A DNA stretch of 64,000 nucleotides from Batkoa obscura (lineage: Eukaryota; Entomophthoromycota; Entomophthoromycetes; Entomophthorales; Batkoaceae): contig JASVEC010000005.1 of assembly GCA_030770535.1 (NCBI GenBank), positions 1,550,001 through 1,614,000 on the forward strand. The letters are read 5' to 3'. Of this stretch, positions 35,828-47,294 are shown piece after piece. Made by a program: the position numbers and the translations under genes. Each line of letters begins with the position of its first letter. Position 1 is the stretch's first letter. Below the pieces are notes generated by a model. The model was not told the origin of the DNA. It saw only the letters and a program-made list of their open reading frames with translations, and made no database searches.

Positions 35828-37701
35828 TTAGTTTATTTCTGTTATTCTCATAAGCCATAATAAACCATGTTTGTCTGAAACTGCTAATAAATCTGGCCCT
35901 AGACATTTCATAATACCAACTCTTGTATGTTTGGTAAGTACCCCTTTTACTTCTTTATTTTCTAATATAAAACCGTTATTAGAGTCCTTTTTTAAGTTTA
36001 GTACGATAAGGCATGGAGATGAACTAATGCTATTAGATAACATGATTCCAAAGATCGGAACTTTTTGCTCAGACTCCCTTAAGTTTGCTATATCTATTGA
36101 AATTATTACTTTTTTTTTTAATAAGTAAAATGATAAGGGTTGGATTGTAAAGTCTAGTGATGCGGGTGTAAATGGTAGTGGCTGATCATGGATTAGCTTT
36201 AAAGCATAAGTTTTGGTATCACATGGGATAATGATTACATAATAAATATGGGATGCTGACGTGAGTATAAGGTTAAACGATTTGTAAATAGATTTATGAA
36301 GATTGATTCCTTCGTTTGGATTCATTGTTGAAGGTGTAATACTAAAGTCAAAAACCGTTTCTATACTTAATTGAGGCGTAATGTAGTTAAATGAACTTTC
36401 ATTATTAGAATTATGTATAACATAGGGGTTTGTAACTTCCACTTTAAGGAGTTTCACAGTACCAGAGTTCGAAACTGCCAAAACATGATCATGGTCGATG
36501 ATTTCAATGTTTATTATCTAAGTTTAAAATGTTTTTTATTTAGTAGTATTAGCTTTTAACTTGAAAATTATTACCGGATTTCTTTTATTGTCTATCATAA
36601 CATTAGCCAATAAATTCATTTCTATTGTATGATAAATTGATATACTACCTTCTGAATTTCCTAATACTAAAAACTCAAAGAAATCAACATAAACTAATGA
36701 AATAACTGAAAATGCAGTTTTATAGCTACTTTTGTTAGGAATTAATTTGTATTCCCAACTGCTTAGATTGACATGTAACATTAAAGGCATATGGCCTCTT
36801 AAATACAGCCCTAAATAGATGCTCAGATATGGGTTGGATCCTTTCTTAGAAAGTGACAGATCTATTGAGCTTGGAGATAAACTTAATGTAATCTCTTTGC
36901 AAAATATAAAACTCAGCAACGGACAACTAAAAGGTAAATAGCCGCTATTATATGCTGCTGGATACTCTAAATTGCTTTTCCAAATAATGACGCCACAACC
37001 ATTATATTTTTTAGTTACAACTACTATATATGGGAAGATAAACTTTATAAATAAGATGTTATCTTTGTTAGTATTAATAGTATCTGTAGTTAATAATATG
37101 CGGGATTCTATGGTTGGGTTATTACAAAATGTTCTTTGAGATTTAAAATAATGTAATAAAGAATCATTGTATGAAAATGTTGGATAATATTGAATAATAT
37201 TATTATTTGACTCTATTTGGTCTTTATTTAATAACATTAAATTTGAGTATATAAATTTTAATCTTTTATAAGCCATAACCTCATCTAATATAAAAAATTT
37301 CCAAGATTTTGAAACCATTTTTAATATTAGTAATTCCTTTAAATTAAAATGAGAAAGTATTGCATCTAATATATGCGGAAAGTTTGATAACTCATACAGA
37401 ATGTCAAATCTTGCCCGCTTATTAACAATATCAATGGTATTGTATCCTTTATGGTTTTTTAAAATTTGCTTCTCTTCCAACTTGGCTTTATTTAAGGGAT
37501 CAAGTTGGTTTTGAATTAAATACAAATCGTATGAGCTCATATCATTCCATAGCTTACTATAACTTTAGTATGTTTGATTAAATTAAAGTGTAAAGTATCA
37601 GTTTAAAAAGCTTACAAATATCTCTTCATCTCCGGGGTAAGCTTTAGTAACTCATTTAAGAGATATTCAACGTGTTCCTTTTCATTTAATTCTAATTCCA
37701 T
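35828..37701 (-). CDS. F-box protein with C-terminal propeller-like region
   Basis: Three exons join in frame: 37701-37616, 37556-36575 and 36517-35828, giving about 585 residues. The first exon supplies MELELNEKEHVEYLLNELLK and splices in phase to KLWNDMSSYDLYLI. The F-box follows at about residues 75-120 (FPHILDAILSHFNLKELLIL then KMVSKSWKFF). The rest is a chain of hydrophobic beta-strand-like blocks with occasional WD-like ends (FFEFLVLGNSEGSISIYHTI, HVLAVSNSGTVKLL, LLAVSDKHGLLWLM), which suggests a divergent beta-propeller. Such proteins are SCF substrate receptors. The target is unknown, and the propeller is inference. Confidence 0.8.
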
Positions 37702-38007
37702 TTTATTATAATTAAAAAAGAAGTTTTGATCTTTAAACTAAAGTCATTATAAATATTTTTTAAGCCGAAATGCATATTTTTTTTATTTCGTTGAAATATA
37801 ATTATTTAAAGATAAAAGCATCAGAATATCATAAAATTAGAATAAAGCAACAATATTAATAATGAAAAAGTGCAACAAAATTATAAATGATAATATTTAT
37901 TTCTGAATTTAAGAACCTGCCTTAAATACTAACTTTTACTATAGTACAATGATTATATTATTTCATGGGATTTTTCACATTACATCTGCTACATTGGTGA
38001 ACTAGAA
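37702..38007. other. intergenic region, no gene seen
   Basis: 306 bp between two minus-strand genes, holding the F-box promoter and the 3' flank of the LPMO gene. Nothing else is seen. Confidence 0.45.
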
Positions 38008-38970
38008 TTAGTTACCTTTATATGGTGGATATGAAATAGTGTTGTAATCAACTGCACCTGGAGGGATACTAGCTTGCGCATATCCTTGAGTTGGTGTAGT
38101 AGCATAGGTATTGGTGCTTGGTGCTATTGGAGTAGCTGTATAAGCAATACTTTGAGATGGTGGTTGCGAAACTGAGTAGCTATTGTTTGGTGAGGAGTTA
38201 CCATAAGAGTATTCGTTTTGTGGTGGAGACTGGGGAGAGGAGTAGCTATTTTGTGCAGGACGTTGGGAAGAATAGCCACTTTGTGGTGGGTATTGAGAAG
38301 AATAACTGTTTTGTGATGAGGATTGAGATGTGGCAGTTGAATTTCGAGAAGAAGCACCGCTTCCGTTTACAGCCACTGTTGGGCATTTTGAGTATAGATC
38401 AGAACCATCATAGCCTCCATCGGTGAATTCAGGAATATCTGGATATCCTGGTATATTAGCAACAAGTAATTTGGGTCCACTTAAGCTATTTGAACTCGAT
38501 CCCGTAATTGTAATATCTGCACAATTCATATAGTATTCTCTGTTACCAGTGCGATTAACCCAGCTCCAGGCAAAGATTACATCACCGTTTGGTGCCTCTT
38601 TAGGAATTTGAACATTATAGTCATAACCATCTGCACGTAAACACTCAGACATTATTGTTTTAATTACAACAAAGGTAGCTCCGTTATCATATGACAATGA
38701 AAATTGACAGTGTCCACCGTTATGGCTAGCTTCTCCCAATAATTTTACTTGGATTGGGCTCCCAGCACTTACACTTTGAACAGAAGGTCCTTTGCCGTAA
38801 CCTTTACAAGGAAAAGCACCCAAAGGCGAGTTCATATTAAAGTCTGGAGCTTGGCCATAGCCTTTATTAAATTGAGATTTACGTGGTGGGGGGCTTTGCA
38901 TCTCAACATGTGCAAGGTAAGCGGCAATAAGATTAAGGGAAATAAAAGTTTTGCTCAAAGTATATTTCAT
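38008..38970 (-). CDS. secreted AA11-like lytic polysaccharide monooxygenase with S/Q/P/Y-rich tail
   Basis: Single exon, 320 residues. A signal peptide ends at Ala20 so that the mature protein begins at His21 (HVEMQSPPPRKS), the N-terminal copper-binding histidine of LPMOs. The second ligand is likely H83 in GEASHNGGHCQFSLSYDNGA. The WVNRTGNREYYMNCADITI block matches the C-terminal core of AA11-type chitin-active enzymes, including the axial Tyr. Conserved cysteines (C55, C88, C128 and later ones) suggest disulfides. After about residue 200 the chain becomes a low-complexity tail of Q-x-x-YSS-x-PPQ repeats. Likely role is oxidative cleavage of chitin in own or foreign wall; substrate is inferred from family. 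A paralogue lies at 44986-45933. Confidence 0.85.
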   Translation of the reverse strand: MKYTLSKTFISLNLIAAYLAHVEMQSPPPRKSQFNKGYGQAPDFNMNSPLGAFPCKGYGKGPSVQSVSAGSPIQVKLLGEASHNGGHCQFSLSYDNGATFVVIKTIMSECLRADGYDYNVQIPKEAPNGDVIFAWSWVNRTGNREYYMNCADITITGSSSNSLSGPKLLVANIPGYPDIPEFTDGGYDGSDLYSKCPTVAVNGSGASSRNSTATSQSSSQNSYSSQYPPQSGYSSQRPAQNSYSSPQSPPQNEYSYGNSSPNNSYSVSQPPSQSIAYTATPIAPSTNTYATTPTQGYAQASIPPGAVDYNTISYPPYKGN

Positions 38971-40618
38971 TATGTTTAATTAAGTAAATAATTTGGTATA
39001 TCGAAATCGTAATATTTGTACAGGGAACCAAAGCTGATATTTATATACCATTGTAATGGTAAGCATATAGTTCATCACTTATTTTACCCCTAAGATTATC
39101 TCAACTTTCATTTAAATTGAGCACATTGTGGGGCTTAAAGCAAAGCTAATCTTAACAATTAAATCCACTGTTTATGCATAAATTTCAAGAGGTGAAGTTT
39201 GGGTTTTATCTAAATAAAGAATAGATTCTAGAAATAAAATAAAATTTAGGCGGTAAAAAATCCACTTTTTAATTTAAAAATATTTATTTATTTCATTCTC
39301 ATTTAACCTTCAATTATTCATATTGTTATATATTAAACACCGTTTGTTATTATTACTATTATCGCTAATTTGTTACTGCCAAGTTTCCTTAGTTTAACTT
39401 TTAAACAATTTGCATATGGTTAATCTTTTTAAATGGTGATTAATTTTCTAGCATGATTTAGTGTAACTTGAAATAGTGAAAATTAAATTTTTTATGAGAT
39501 AAAGAGCAGTTATATTTTTGGTTTTAAAAACCCTTAAAATTTAGAATCCATAAAGCTTTAATCCCTCATCTCTAGATTTATTTCAACTTCGCTATTGAAT
39601 CATCTATTTATTTTCTGTAGTCATTATTGTTATAAATTAATTTCTATCAAATCATGCTTAAAATAATATTGGAGAAAGTTTAATATAATTTATCATAATA
39701 GTCAAATCCCCAAACTTTAGTATCTAAGTGTTTTCATTCGACAAACGCCAATATCAATAAATAAAATTTGTTATTATTTATGATATCTAAAATTAAATAA
39801 GTTAAATATTTAAACATAAATGATAATTTTTAATAAAATAAGATAGCGTTTAAACTGTGATTTTGTAGTTCTAGTTTCATTTTTTAATATATATATTTTT
39901 AAAAACATCTTAATGGATTAATTAATTTTGATATAAATATAGTCTACTCATATTTGAGAAAAAATTAAACAAATGTGACCTGAAACTTTTCAGTTTGAAG
40001 ATAAACTAAAATTTTAAAAATGTTTTTTATTTTAAACAACTTCACTATCTAAAACTATGACCTATTATAAAAAAATTGCCCATATAAGTGAAGAATAGTA
40101 TCAAAATAGTAATAACATATAAAAAGATGATTTTTGTTTTAGTACTTTGTCCATTTCTCATATATAAAATTTAAAATAATTCTTTAATAAAAATCATGAC
40201 CACATTTATCACTTAAAGCAATAGAGAACTATGATATTAAGAAACCATAATTTAACAATAAAAGTGCTTTTTTACTACAAAAAACTATTGTTTAAATTGT
40301 TTTATACATATTTAAAAATCTTTATCTCTAATTACCTTATTTACAAATGTAAATACCATATGAGTACAAACATCAATACATGATGGCCATTAACAAAAGT
40401 AGTGCATAGTTGTTTAAGTTTAGTTCAAAAAAAATATCCTAATATATATAATATATTAATACGTTTTGATATAATATTTTTTAACTATTATAATTTAAAT
40501 TGTGGCATAGGTTCTTGTACATTACAAGTTCGAATGTGATTGGTTAAAGTACTTTAGTAAACAACAAAGATATTTACAGAAAACGATTACAGTAAGAAAA
40601 ATTATTTTTATTTATAAA
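38971..40618. other. intergenic region, no gene seen
   Basis: A 1.65 kb AT-rich interval between the divergently transcribed LPMO-like and clathrin light chain genes. No ORF with domain content and no MITE was found. Both promoters must lie here. Confidence 0.45.
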
Positions 40619-41528
40619 ATGGAAGAATTTGGTGACTTTAATACAAACGATTTTGAATTCGAAGACCCAGCAGCAGATTTTTTAGCAAGAGAAAAAGAAA
40701 TGTTAGGGGATGATGTTGATTTTATTGCTGGTACAAGCGAAATGCCTTCTACCTCCAATATCGGTTTGGATGATTATACTTCACCACAAAATGTACCATT
40801 ACCCTTTGGAGATAACGATTTTAGCGAAAGTAATATATTTTCAAGTTCTTCAAAAACTGAAGATAAATTTCAATTTCAAGTAATACATTTTTTTGTCAAT
40901 TTTTTTATTTTAATAATGTTTAGGGAAATAATAACCAAAATGAACTCTTTAGTCCATCAAACTCGTTCAGTATAAACAATGGCAATGCTTCCAACAATTA
41001 TACTGGAGTAACATCACCAGATAGATATTCTAGCTTAAGTCAAGCGCCTAGTTCTAGTTATCAAAACTTAGAAATTGAATCCGATTTTGTTAAGTAATTA
41101 CAAATGTTTTTAAATGAATAAAATTAAATGTTTTAAATTTAGAAACTGGAAAGTTCAATTTCAAGATCGTTTGGGAGATAAAGATCGTAGGGAAGTTGAA
41201 CAACATCAAAATATCAAAGAGGAAGCTCAGCGCTCTCTTGATAAGTTTTATAGGGAATATCAAAGTAAAAAAGAGAGTAAAATTAATGAGATTGGACGGT
41301 AAATTTATTTTATTTCTAGGTCAATAATTCTAAGCATTCCATAGTGTTTATTCCAATGATCAAGATGTAAATCAAGGTAAATCTGAGTGGGATTTAGTTT
41401 CAACTATTTTAACTTCAGGAAATAATATCAATACCAAAAATAATGCTAATGTTAAAGATATTAATCGCCTTAAAGATCTTATACATGACTTAAATTCTTC
41501 TGGTCATGTTCCTAAGGTATCTAGTTAG
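40619..41528 (+). CDS. CLC1: clathrin light chain
   Basis: Four exons join in frame: 40619-40879, 40924-41093, 41143-41298 and 41345-41528, giving 256 residues. The N-terminus is acidic with EEFGDFNTNDFEFEDPAADF and a DFIAGTSEMP stretch. A Ser/Asn-rich linker leads to a helical heavy-chain-binding region (NWKVQFQDRLGDKDRREVEQ, then NIKEEAQRSLDKFYREYQSK). The last exon carries KSEWDLVSTIL, matching the conserved 'W..V..LI' block near the end of light chains. It binds the clathrin heavy-chain hub and regulates coat assembly. The acceptor of exon 4 at 41344 was chosen because an earlier AG leads to a stop. Confidence 0.88.
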
Positions 41529-41709
41529 CTACAGTATTTTATCCTAAATATTAAAATTCACAAAAGAAATAGTGTTTTTCATTTTAATTTTATCATTATT
41601 AATAATTCAAACATTTTTGTGTTTATTATATTAAACCTTATATGACCATACAATATAATAAAGTTAAAATTAAATATTAATTTAAAGGTATAATAATAAT
41701 GCTACTTTA

Positions 41710-41817
41710 ATATGGGGATGTATTTTTATGTTTAAGAATTTTAATAATAGCTTTTCCACTTAAATAGCGCTTAAAAAAATGGAAAAAGTGATGAAATAAA
41801 AAAAAACACTCCCATAT
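41710..41817 (+). mobile_element. MITE, 108 bp, flush against the serine hydrolase stop codon
   Basis: The ends are ATATGGGGATGTATTTTT and AAAAACACTCCCATAT. Its right end lies 1 bp from the stop codon of the minus-strand gene ending at 41819. It therefore forms the start of that gene's 3' UTR. Confidence 0.85.
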
Positions 41818-41818
41818 G

Positions 41819-43272
41819 CTAAATAGTTTTCAAATGGTTTTTAAAAGCTGGTATAATAAGCTTAGAGCCCCTTCCTTCCCCAAACATTTCAAATTGACAG
41901 CCATTTGTAACATATGCAAAAGAAAAGTTATAGTCCGGATTAAAGACGACTATTGAGCCACCGAAGCCTCCCCAACCATAGAAGGGTATATTTTCACCTT
42001 TTTCATCTTTAAGCTCATCGAAGGTAAATACGCCAAATCCCCCTTTAGTTAAAATGAAGTCTAAATAAACGGCTTGGTCCAAAGCTTTTGTTTGTTCGCT
42101 CATAGCTGTAATAAAAGTTTCTTCTGATATAAATACTTTACCATCAAGTTTACCATGGTTTGCAAAAATATTTGCTATTTTAGCTAGCTAAAAGATAATA
42201 AAATTATTTAGTAAGTTATTGATTTCATTGCTATTATAGTAATTACTGTTTTTGAATTAGTAAATCCATTTATACTTGGTAATTCAATTTTATGCCAGTC
42301 TGTTGCATTTGGTACATCTTTCTCTTTAGAATACTTAAATTTATTAACTTTACTCATATTTGAGTTACTTCCTCCTACTCTTTTATCTATTTTGACAGCT
42401 TTATTACCAACCAACACTTTAGGCAATAATAGAGAAGCTAATAAATCGACTATGGATGGCATATACCATTTAGCTCTTCTTTCTAATTGAGGGGCGTCTA
42501 ATCCAAGATAAAATTCTATATCAAACTCTTTATTTATTTCTTGTTTATAAATTTGTCCGATCGAGCGATGTTGTGGGTCAACTAAGCGAGATATTTCATT
42601 CAAAATTAACCCTCTTGTAACGCCATGATAACATCGAACTCTTTCTCCATTAAACACATGCCTTTGATTTTCCAAAACTAATTTTAATTTTTTATAATCA
42701 TACACTTCTTCTAAAGATGGTTGAGGGTCATCAAAATAAGGTATCCCAGCTTCATGTTTTAATACATCTGAAATAGTTACTTCTTCTTTCCCATTTTTAC
42801 CGAATTCAGGCCAAATTTCAACTACTTTTTGATCATAAGTTAATAGCCCTTGATCTATCAATCTTGCTATTACACAAGTAGCCTATAAGGATGTTATTTT
42901 GTTTTTAATACATAAATGTGTAATTGTTACCATAAATTTTGAGCTAGAATATACCAAGTTAAGAGTATTTGAGGTATATTCTTCTCGATTCTCAAAGTTT
43001 GCAAACCCGCCATATAGCTCAACTTTAAGCTTACCGTTCGAATAAACTGAAACTGAGGAGCCTACTTCTTCGCCATTTAAAAAAGCTTTCTTGAAAGTCT
43101 CTTCTACATCTTTAAATTCTTCATCTACGTTACCTTTGATCTTATATGTTGGTTTAAATAGCCCAAATATTCTTGAATACCAAGGGAAAAATTCATTTTT
43201 TTTCCTTACTACATATAGTAAATAAGCAGAAACAAGAGAGATGGAAACAATCGTTGGAGTTGAAATAGTCAT
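41819..43272 (-). CDS. membrane-anchored beta-lactamase-fold serine hydrolase (LACTB/class C-like)
   Basis: Three exons: 43272 to about 42930, about 42883 to 42235, and about 42189 to 41819. An N-terminal hydrophobic segment (TPTIVSISLVSAYLLYVV) would anchor it in a membrane. The catalytic SxxK motif is S109-x-x-K112 in NLVYSSSKFM. The second motif is a YHG (in VRCYHGVTRGLILNE) in place of YxN, as often seen in eukaryotic beta-lactamase-domain proteins. The third motif reads FYGWGGFGGS; the position usually His or Lys is Trp. VTISDVLKHEAGIPYFDD is also typical. These proteins hydrolyse esters or peptides; substrate unknown. The stop codon touches a MITE. Confidence 0.82.
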
Positions 43273-43981
43273 GTTATAAGTTTGATTTAAGAAGTATATT
43301 TTTTTCTTTTTATACTTTATTTATTCATCAATAGTGATTGTATGTTTCATAAAAACTTGAAGGTTAAGTCTGATTGATTATTTTTCATCATTTGTTGATA
43401 AATAAACTAGAATCAAAATAAGGATATTTTTCGGGTCAATCATCAATTTTGTAAATTTAAAGGGTCAACTATATATATATTGAAGTATATTTTACTATAT
43501 TAGCATTAAAACAAAGCATCTGCTTTTTTTTATAATTATTAGTTAATAACGTCTAATAAAATTTATTACCACTATACAGTATAATGGATTAGTAGCAGGG
43601 GGAGATATTGCTTAATATAGATTGGTTTTTATATCCTCAGAACTTTTCGTGTACATGTTAAATACTATGTTGTTAGTTACACAGGAAATGCCCTTTATGT
43701 CTAAAGACAATGCTTGTTTTAATGTCATTTTTTTTAATTGGTGTAGTGGTTATTTAGCTACTTTTTGATTGTCTTTACTCACATGAAAATTCCAAGAACA
43801 CAAAACAAAACTAGTAGCTAAAATATCAGTAATAATAAATTTTTAAAATTTATACTATTATAAAAGTCATATACGCTGGTTAAATCATGTTAAAAAAATA
43901 TAAAATTTAAATATAATAAGGTATAATATACTGGTATTCAAAAATAGTGAGCTTTTTATAAGTCATTAAAGGGTCAAAGTA
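43273..43981. other. intergenic region, no gene seen
   Basis: A 700 bp interval between two minus-strand genes. It is AT-rich apart from a slightly GC-richer patch near 43580-43700. No known repeat or gene. Confidence 0.45.
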
Positions 43982-44638
43982 TTATTTTAAAGCTTCTTCA
44001 ATAGCATCGTATAATCTATCAGACCCCCAGAAAATTTCACCAGATACAGTAAACGTAGGAGCACCAAATACATCTAGATTATAAGCTTCCTCTGTATTTG
44101 CTTTTAAGCTTTCCTTAATCTCAGGTTTAGTAGCATTATCTACTATAGAATCGGGATTTAAATCTGGGAAATGTGAAGTTATTTCTTTTTTGATCAAATC
44201 CTTATTATTAATATCAATACACTTATTAAAAGAATAGTCGTACATTTTTAATATAAAAGTTAATAAATTTTGATTATTAGTGTCCTTTATCTCATTTTGC
44301 AAAGAAACAGTTGCTCTTGCTGCCAACAAACCATTTATTGGAAAAGTTTTTGGTTTGATTATATTGAAAGAGTCTTTCAAATTATATTTGTTCTTTATAT
44401 TTACTATTTGTCTTTGAGAATCGTGCCACATATAATTGAACTTTGGTTTATTGCTTGCAAAAGGTACAACAGGTAACTCTAATTTTTTTAGTAAAGCACC
44501 TAATAAAAAAGGACGAGGCTCGATAATTAAATTCTTTTTTGATAAATCACCTCGTTTAGTTAATGCTAATATTTCATAGACACTTATAGCAGAATAAGGG
44601 CTTGAATATTCAAACCAGAACTTTATTGAACGACTCAT
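43982..44638 (-). CDS. 2-hydroxychromene-2-carboxylate isomerase / GST-kappa-like DsbA-fold protein
   Basis: Single exon, 218 residues. The N-terminus RSIKFWFEYSSPYSAISVYE carries the F-x-(D/E)-x-x-S-P-Y-S motif where Ser is the glutathione-activating residue. Near the C-terminus, FGAPTFTVSGEIFWGSDRL matches the 'GVP.FV..GE.FWG.DR' signature of this thioredoxin-fold branch. A helical insert lies between them. Such proteins use glutathione in isomerisation or conjugation, and GST-kappa members sit in mitochondria or peroxisomes. No clear targeting peptide or PTS1 is present (ends EEALK), so location is open. Confidence 0.88.
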   Translation of the reverse strand: MSRSIKFWFEYSSPYSAISVYEILALTKRGDLSKKNLIIEPRPFLLGALLKKLELPVVPFASNKPKFNYMWHDSQRQIVNIKNKYNLKDSFNIIKPKTFPINGLLAARATVSLQNEIKDTNNQNLLTFILKMYDYSFNKCIDINNKDLIKKEITSHFPDLNPDSIVDNATKPEIKESLKANTEEAYNLDVFGAPTFTVSGEIFWGSDRLYDAIEEALK

Positions 44639-44985
44639 GGATTTTAAAAAAAATGCTATATTTTAAAAGTGGCGATTTGTAAATAAAGTGATGACGTAAA
44701 AAATAGAATTTTTTATTCTTTAATAAATCCTTTTTCAAAAACACTAAATAGTAGTATAATAATAATATAATAGCAACCACTACTAAAGAGTATCTATATT
44801 ATACAACAATATTTTTTAGAAACTATTGATTTTTTTTAATACTTGAACGATAATAAAATCTTTCTTATTTTCAAAGTTTGATAAATAATGAAATAGCAAT
44901 AAATAAAAGTAAAATTGGCAATAAAAATGAAAATAAAGTTTAAAATAAAATTTTAAAAAATAAAATAAAATACTTAATTATTTAT
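44639..44985. other. intergenic region, no gene seen
   Basis: 350 bp of very AT-rich sequence between two minus-strand genes, with no recognised element. Confidence 0.45.
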
Positions 44986-45933
44986 TTAAATATTTTTTAA
45001 TGATAAGCAATCTGTATCAAACTTTTTTTGCATGTCACTTAATTTATTACTAAAATTTATTTGGTCTATTTTACCCTGATTATATTGTTCATTTAATTGT
45101 TGTACTTGAGTATTAAATTTATTTTTGATTAATAACAGCTGCTCAGAATAACTATCATGGTTTGTATTTGATATGTTATTATTAAAGTCCACTGGGTTGT
45201 TGCTACTATAGCTTGCTATATTATTATTGTTATTATTTTTGTTATAACTTACTAAATTATAGGTATTATAACTCTCTATGTTATTATTAGATTGAACATA
45301 ACTTGGTTGTATATTATTCGAATTTACAGTCACATTTTCACATTTATCATACAAATCAGCGCCACAGTATGAGCTTGTGTTAGGGAATTCAGGGATTGTT
45401 GGATAGCCTTGTAAATTTGCTACTAACATTTTTTTATTAGTATAGCTACATTCCTTCAAACTGTTTTTAATTTGTATGTCTGCACAATTCATGTAATACT
45501 CCCTGTTACCAGATCTATTCACCCATGTCCATGAAAATATTAGTTTATCTGCTTGTGGTACTTGGTCAGGTATTTTTATATTATAATTCATGTTATTGTT
45601 TGTTAAACAATCATTCATTATTGTTGATATCACAACAAAAGTAGCTCCGTTGTCATATGATAATGAAAATTGACAATGACCGCCATTGTGTGTAGCAGTG
45701 CCATGTAATTCTACCGGGATAGTACCGCCAGCGGTATAACTTGCTACTATTGGTCCTGGAGCATACCCTTTACATGGAAATTGCGATAAGTTAATAGGTG
45801 AGCTCATATCGTAATCTGGTTCACCAGGATATACTTTATTAAAAGTTGAGCGTCGAGGTGGAGGGTATTTCATTTGGATATGACAATGTAATTGATTTAT
45901 AAAATAGTAGAGTATTAATAATAAATAGGACAT
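44986..45933 (-). CDS. secreted AA11-like LPMO paralogue with Asn-rich and coiled-coil tail
   Basis: Single exon, 315 residues. A signal peptide (LLLILYYFINQLHC) precedes His18, giving a mature start HIQMKYPPPRRSTFNKVYPG. The GTATHNGGHCQFSLSYDNGA and WVNRSGNREYYMNCADIQI blocks match the paralogue at 38008-38970 closely, so the copper site is intact. The tail differs: Asn-rich sequence (YNKNNNNNNIASYSSNNP) followed by a helical end (EQLLLIKNKFNTQVQQLNEQ). The two genes share the catalytic core and diverge sharply after it, consistent with tail exchange or rapid change after duplication. A chitin substrate is inferred from family. Confidence 0.83.
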   Translation of the reverse strand: MSYLLLILYYFINQLHCHIQMKYPPPRRSTFNKVYPGEPDYDMSSPINLSQFPCKGYAPGPIVASYTAGGTIPVELHGTATHNGGHCQFSLSYDNGATFVVISTIMNDCLTNNNMNYNIKIPDQVPQADKLIFSWTWVNRSGNREYYMNCADIQIKNSLKECSYTNKKMLVANLQGYPTIPEFPNTSSYCGADLYDKCENVTVNSNNIQPSYVQSNNNIESYNTYNLVSYNKNNNNNNIASYSSNNPVDFNNNISNTNHDSYSEQLLLIKNKFNTQVQQLNEQYNQGKIDQINFSNKLSDMQKKFDTDCLSLKNI

Positions 45934-46785
45934 TTTTAATTTTTTAATTCTTCAATTTTTTGTTTTTATATGTTTTGTATATATATGTATCATACAAACT
46001 TCAAATTAAGCTTTTTTCTCCCCAACATAATTCAATATGTAGTTAGGTGGAGTAAATATCACCACCTTTTTATTTTTAGTAATCATGTATAAACCAAAAG
46101 TATATTTTAAGTTATTGAATAATAAATTCAATATAATTAATTATTATATATATGCCTTTTAATATTTATTTAGTTACGCCAAGATTTAATTGTAATGAAT
46201 TATAGCATTTAAATATAGATATTGCAAACATTTATTACATTCAAATAAATTAAGTTTGAATCCTTAAAATCAATCTAAAAATGAACAATAGTTACAAGTA
46301 ATCAAAATGTGAGAATATTTTATAGAATAGCAATATTAAATATTTAGATATAAAATCATTCCTAAAATTTTCTATGGTTAGTTTAAAATAAAAATAGCTC
46401 ATTTTTTATCTAAATATAAATATACTTCTATTAATAATATTAAAAATTGCTCTAATATTTAAAAAAATATGATTGATTTTTATATAAACTAAGCCACTAT
46501 AATTGTATAATAAATTCAAACAGGGTTCATGGTTGAAGATACTATTCACTTATATAATTGTATATTTAAAATTTGATTGTAAATCTATTTTAAATATTTG
46601 ATTTAGTATTATAAATGTAGTGACTTTTTTAAAAGTAGTTTCATTTTATTTTTATTAGGTTTAAGATCACTAATTCAAATTAATCTATGACCTGTAATAT
46701 TTAAACAAAGCGCGTAGTAATAAAAAAAATCATAAATTCAAATTTATTGTTTAAAATAGCTAATTTACAGTAATTGTTTGGTTTG
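45934..46785. other. intergenic region, no gene seen
   Basis: An 850 bp AT-rich interval holding the LPMO paralogue promoter (TATATATGTATC near 45980) and the ATG8 3' flank. No gene or repeat. Confidence 0.45.
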
Positions 46786-47294
<509 letters not shown>

